Shown here: positions 14,063 through 14,069 of the stretch, piece by piece | How the letters are laid out: each line of letters begins with the position of its first letter | How positions within the stretch are numbered: position 1 is the first letter of the stretch | Assembly: GCA_022708385.1 (NCBI GenBank) | Contig: JAKIYU010000038.1 | Span: 1 to 14,069, forward strand | Source: Bacteroidota bacterium | GTDB taxonomy: Bacteria > Bacteroidota > Bacteroidia > Bacteroidales > PXBB01 | Length of the DNA stretch: 14,069 nt | Direction of reading: 5' to 3' | Notes under the pieces: generated by a model | Seen by the model: the letters and a program-made list of their open reading frames with translations, nothing else | What the model was told of the DNA's origin: nothing | Databases searched by the model: none | Program-made: the position numbers and the translations under genes

Positions 14063-14069
14063 AAATAGA

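Overview
The window comes from a member of the Bacteroidota, most likely class Bacteroidia. Three things point there: a complete type IX secretion system (T9SS) / gliding core block in the order porP-gldK-gldL-gldM-gldN, a secreted protein with a T9SS type A C-terminal sorting domain, and A/T-rich, mostly Shine-Dalgarno-free gene starts. Everything except the last gene is on the + strand. Gene density is high, and I see no RNA genes, CRISPR array or mobile element.

Left part (1-4291): the 3' end of ricT (PSP1 domain), then gldH (lipoprotein), a class A penicillin-binding protein (PBP1A type) and an arginase-fold protein. The genes overlap or lie 3 to 14 bases apart and probably form one transcription unit. 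The arginase-fold protein has lost three of the six manganese ligands, so it is probably not a working hydrolase.

Middle part (4292-10527): a 220-base A/T-rich gap with two dyads, then the T9SS block. PorP/SprF is an outer-membrane barrel protein. GldK is a lipoprotein with an FGE-like fold, and with GldN it forms the periplasmic ring. GldL and GldM form the proton-driven inner-membrane motor and its periplasmic shaft. The motor residues Glu50 of GldL and Arg9 of GldM are present. The cytoplasmic part of GldL carries three 35-residue repeats. gldN has a full consensus Shine-Dalgarno sequence, which is unusual in this phylum. The block ends at a strong bidirectional intrinsic terminator.

Right part (10528-14069): a likely promoter sits directly behind the terminator and leads into a GTG-started polyprenol-phosphate mannose synthase-like glycosyltransferase, followed 19 bases later by pyrC (dihydroorotase). 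Convergent to pyrC, with only 4 bases between the stop codons, is a secreted PHP-domain metallohydrolase ending in a T9SS sorting domain, so a probable client lies beside the secretion machine. Its upstream region carries a tandem imperfect repeat that runs to within a few bases of the window end.

No wholly new system is evident. The points most worth a second look are the degenerate arginase-fold protein beside the T9SS genes, the GldL repeats, the gldN ribosome binding site and the PHP client.
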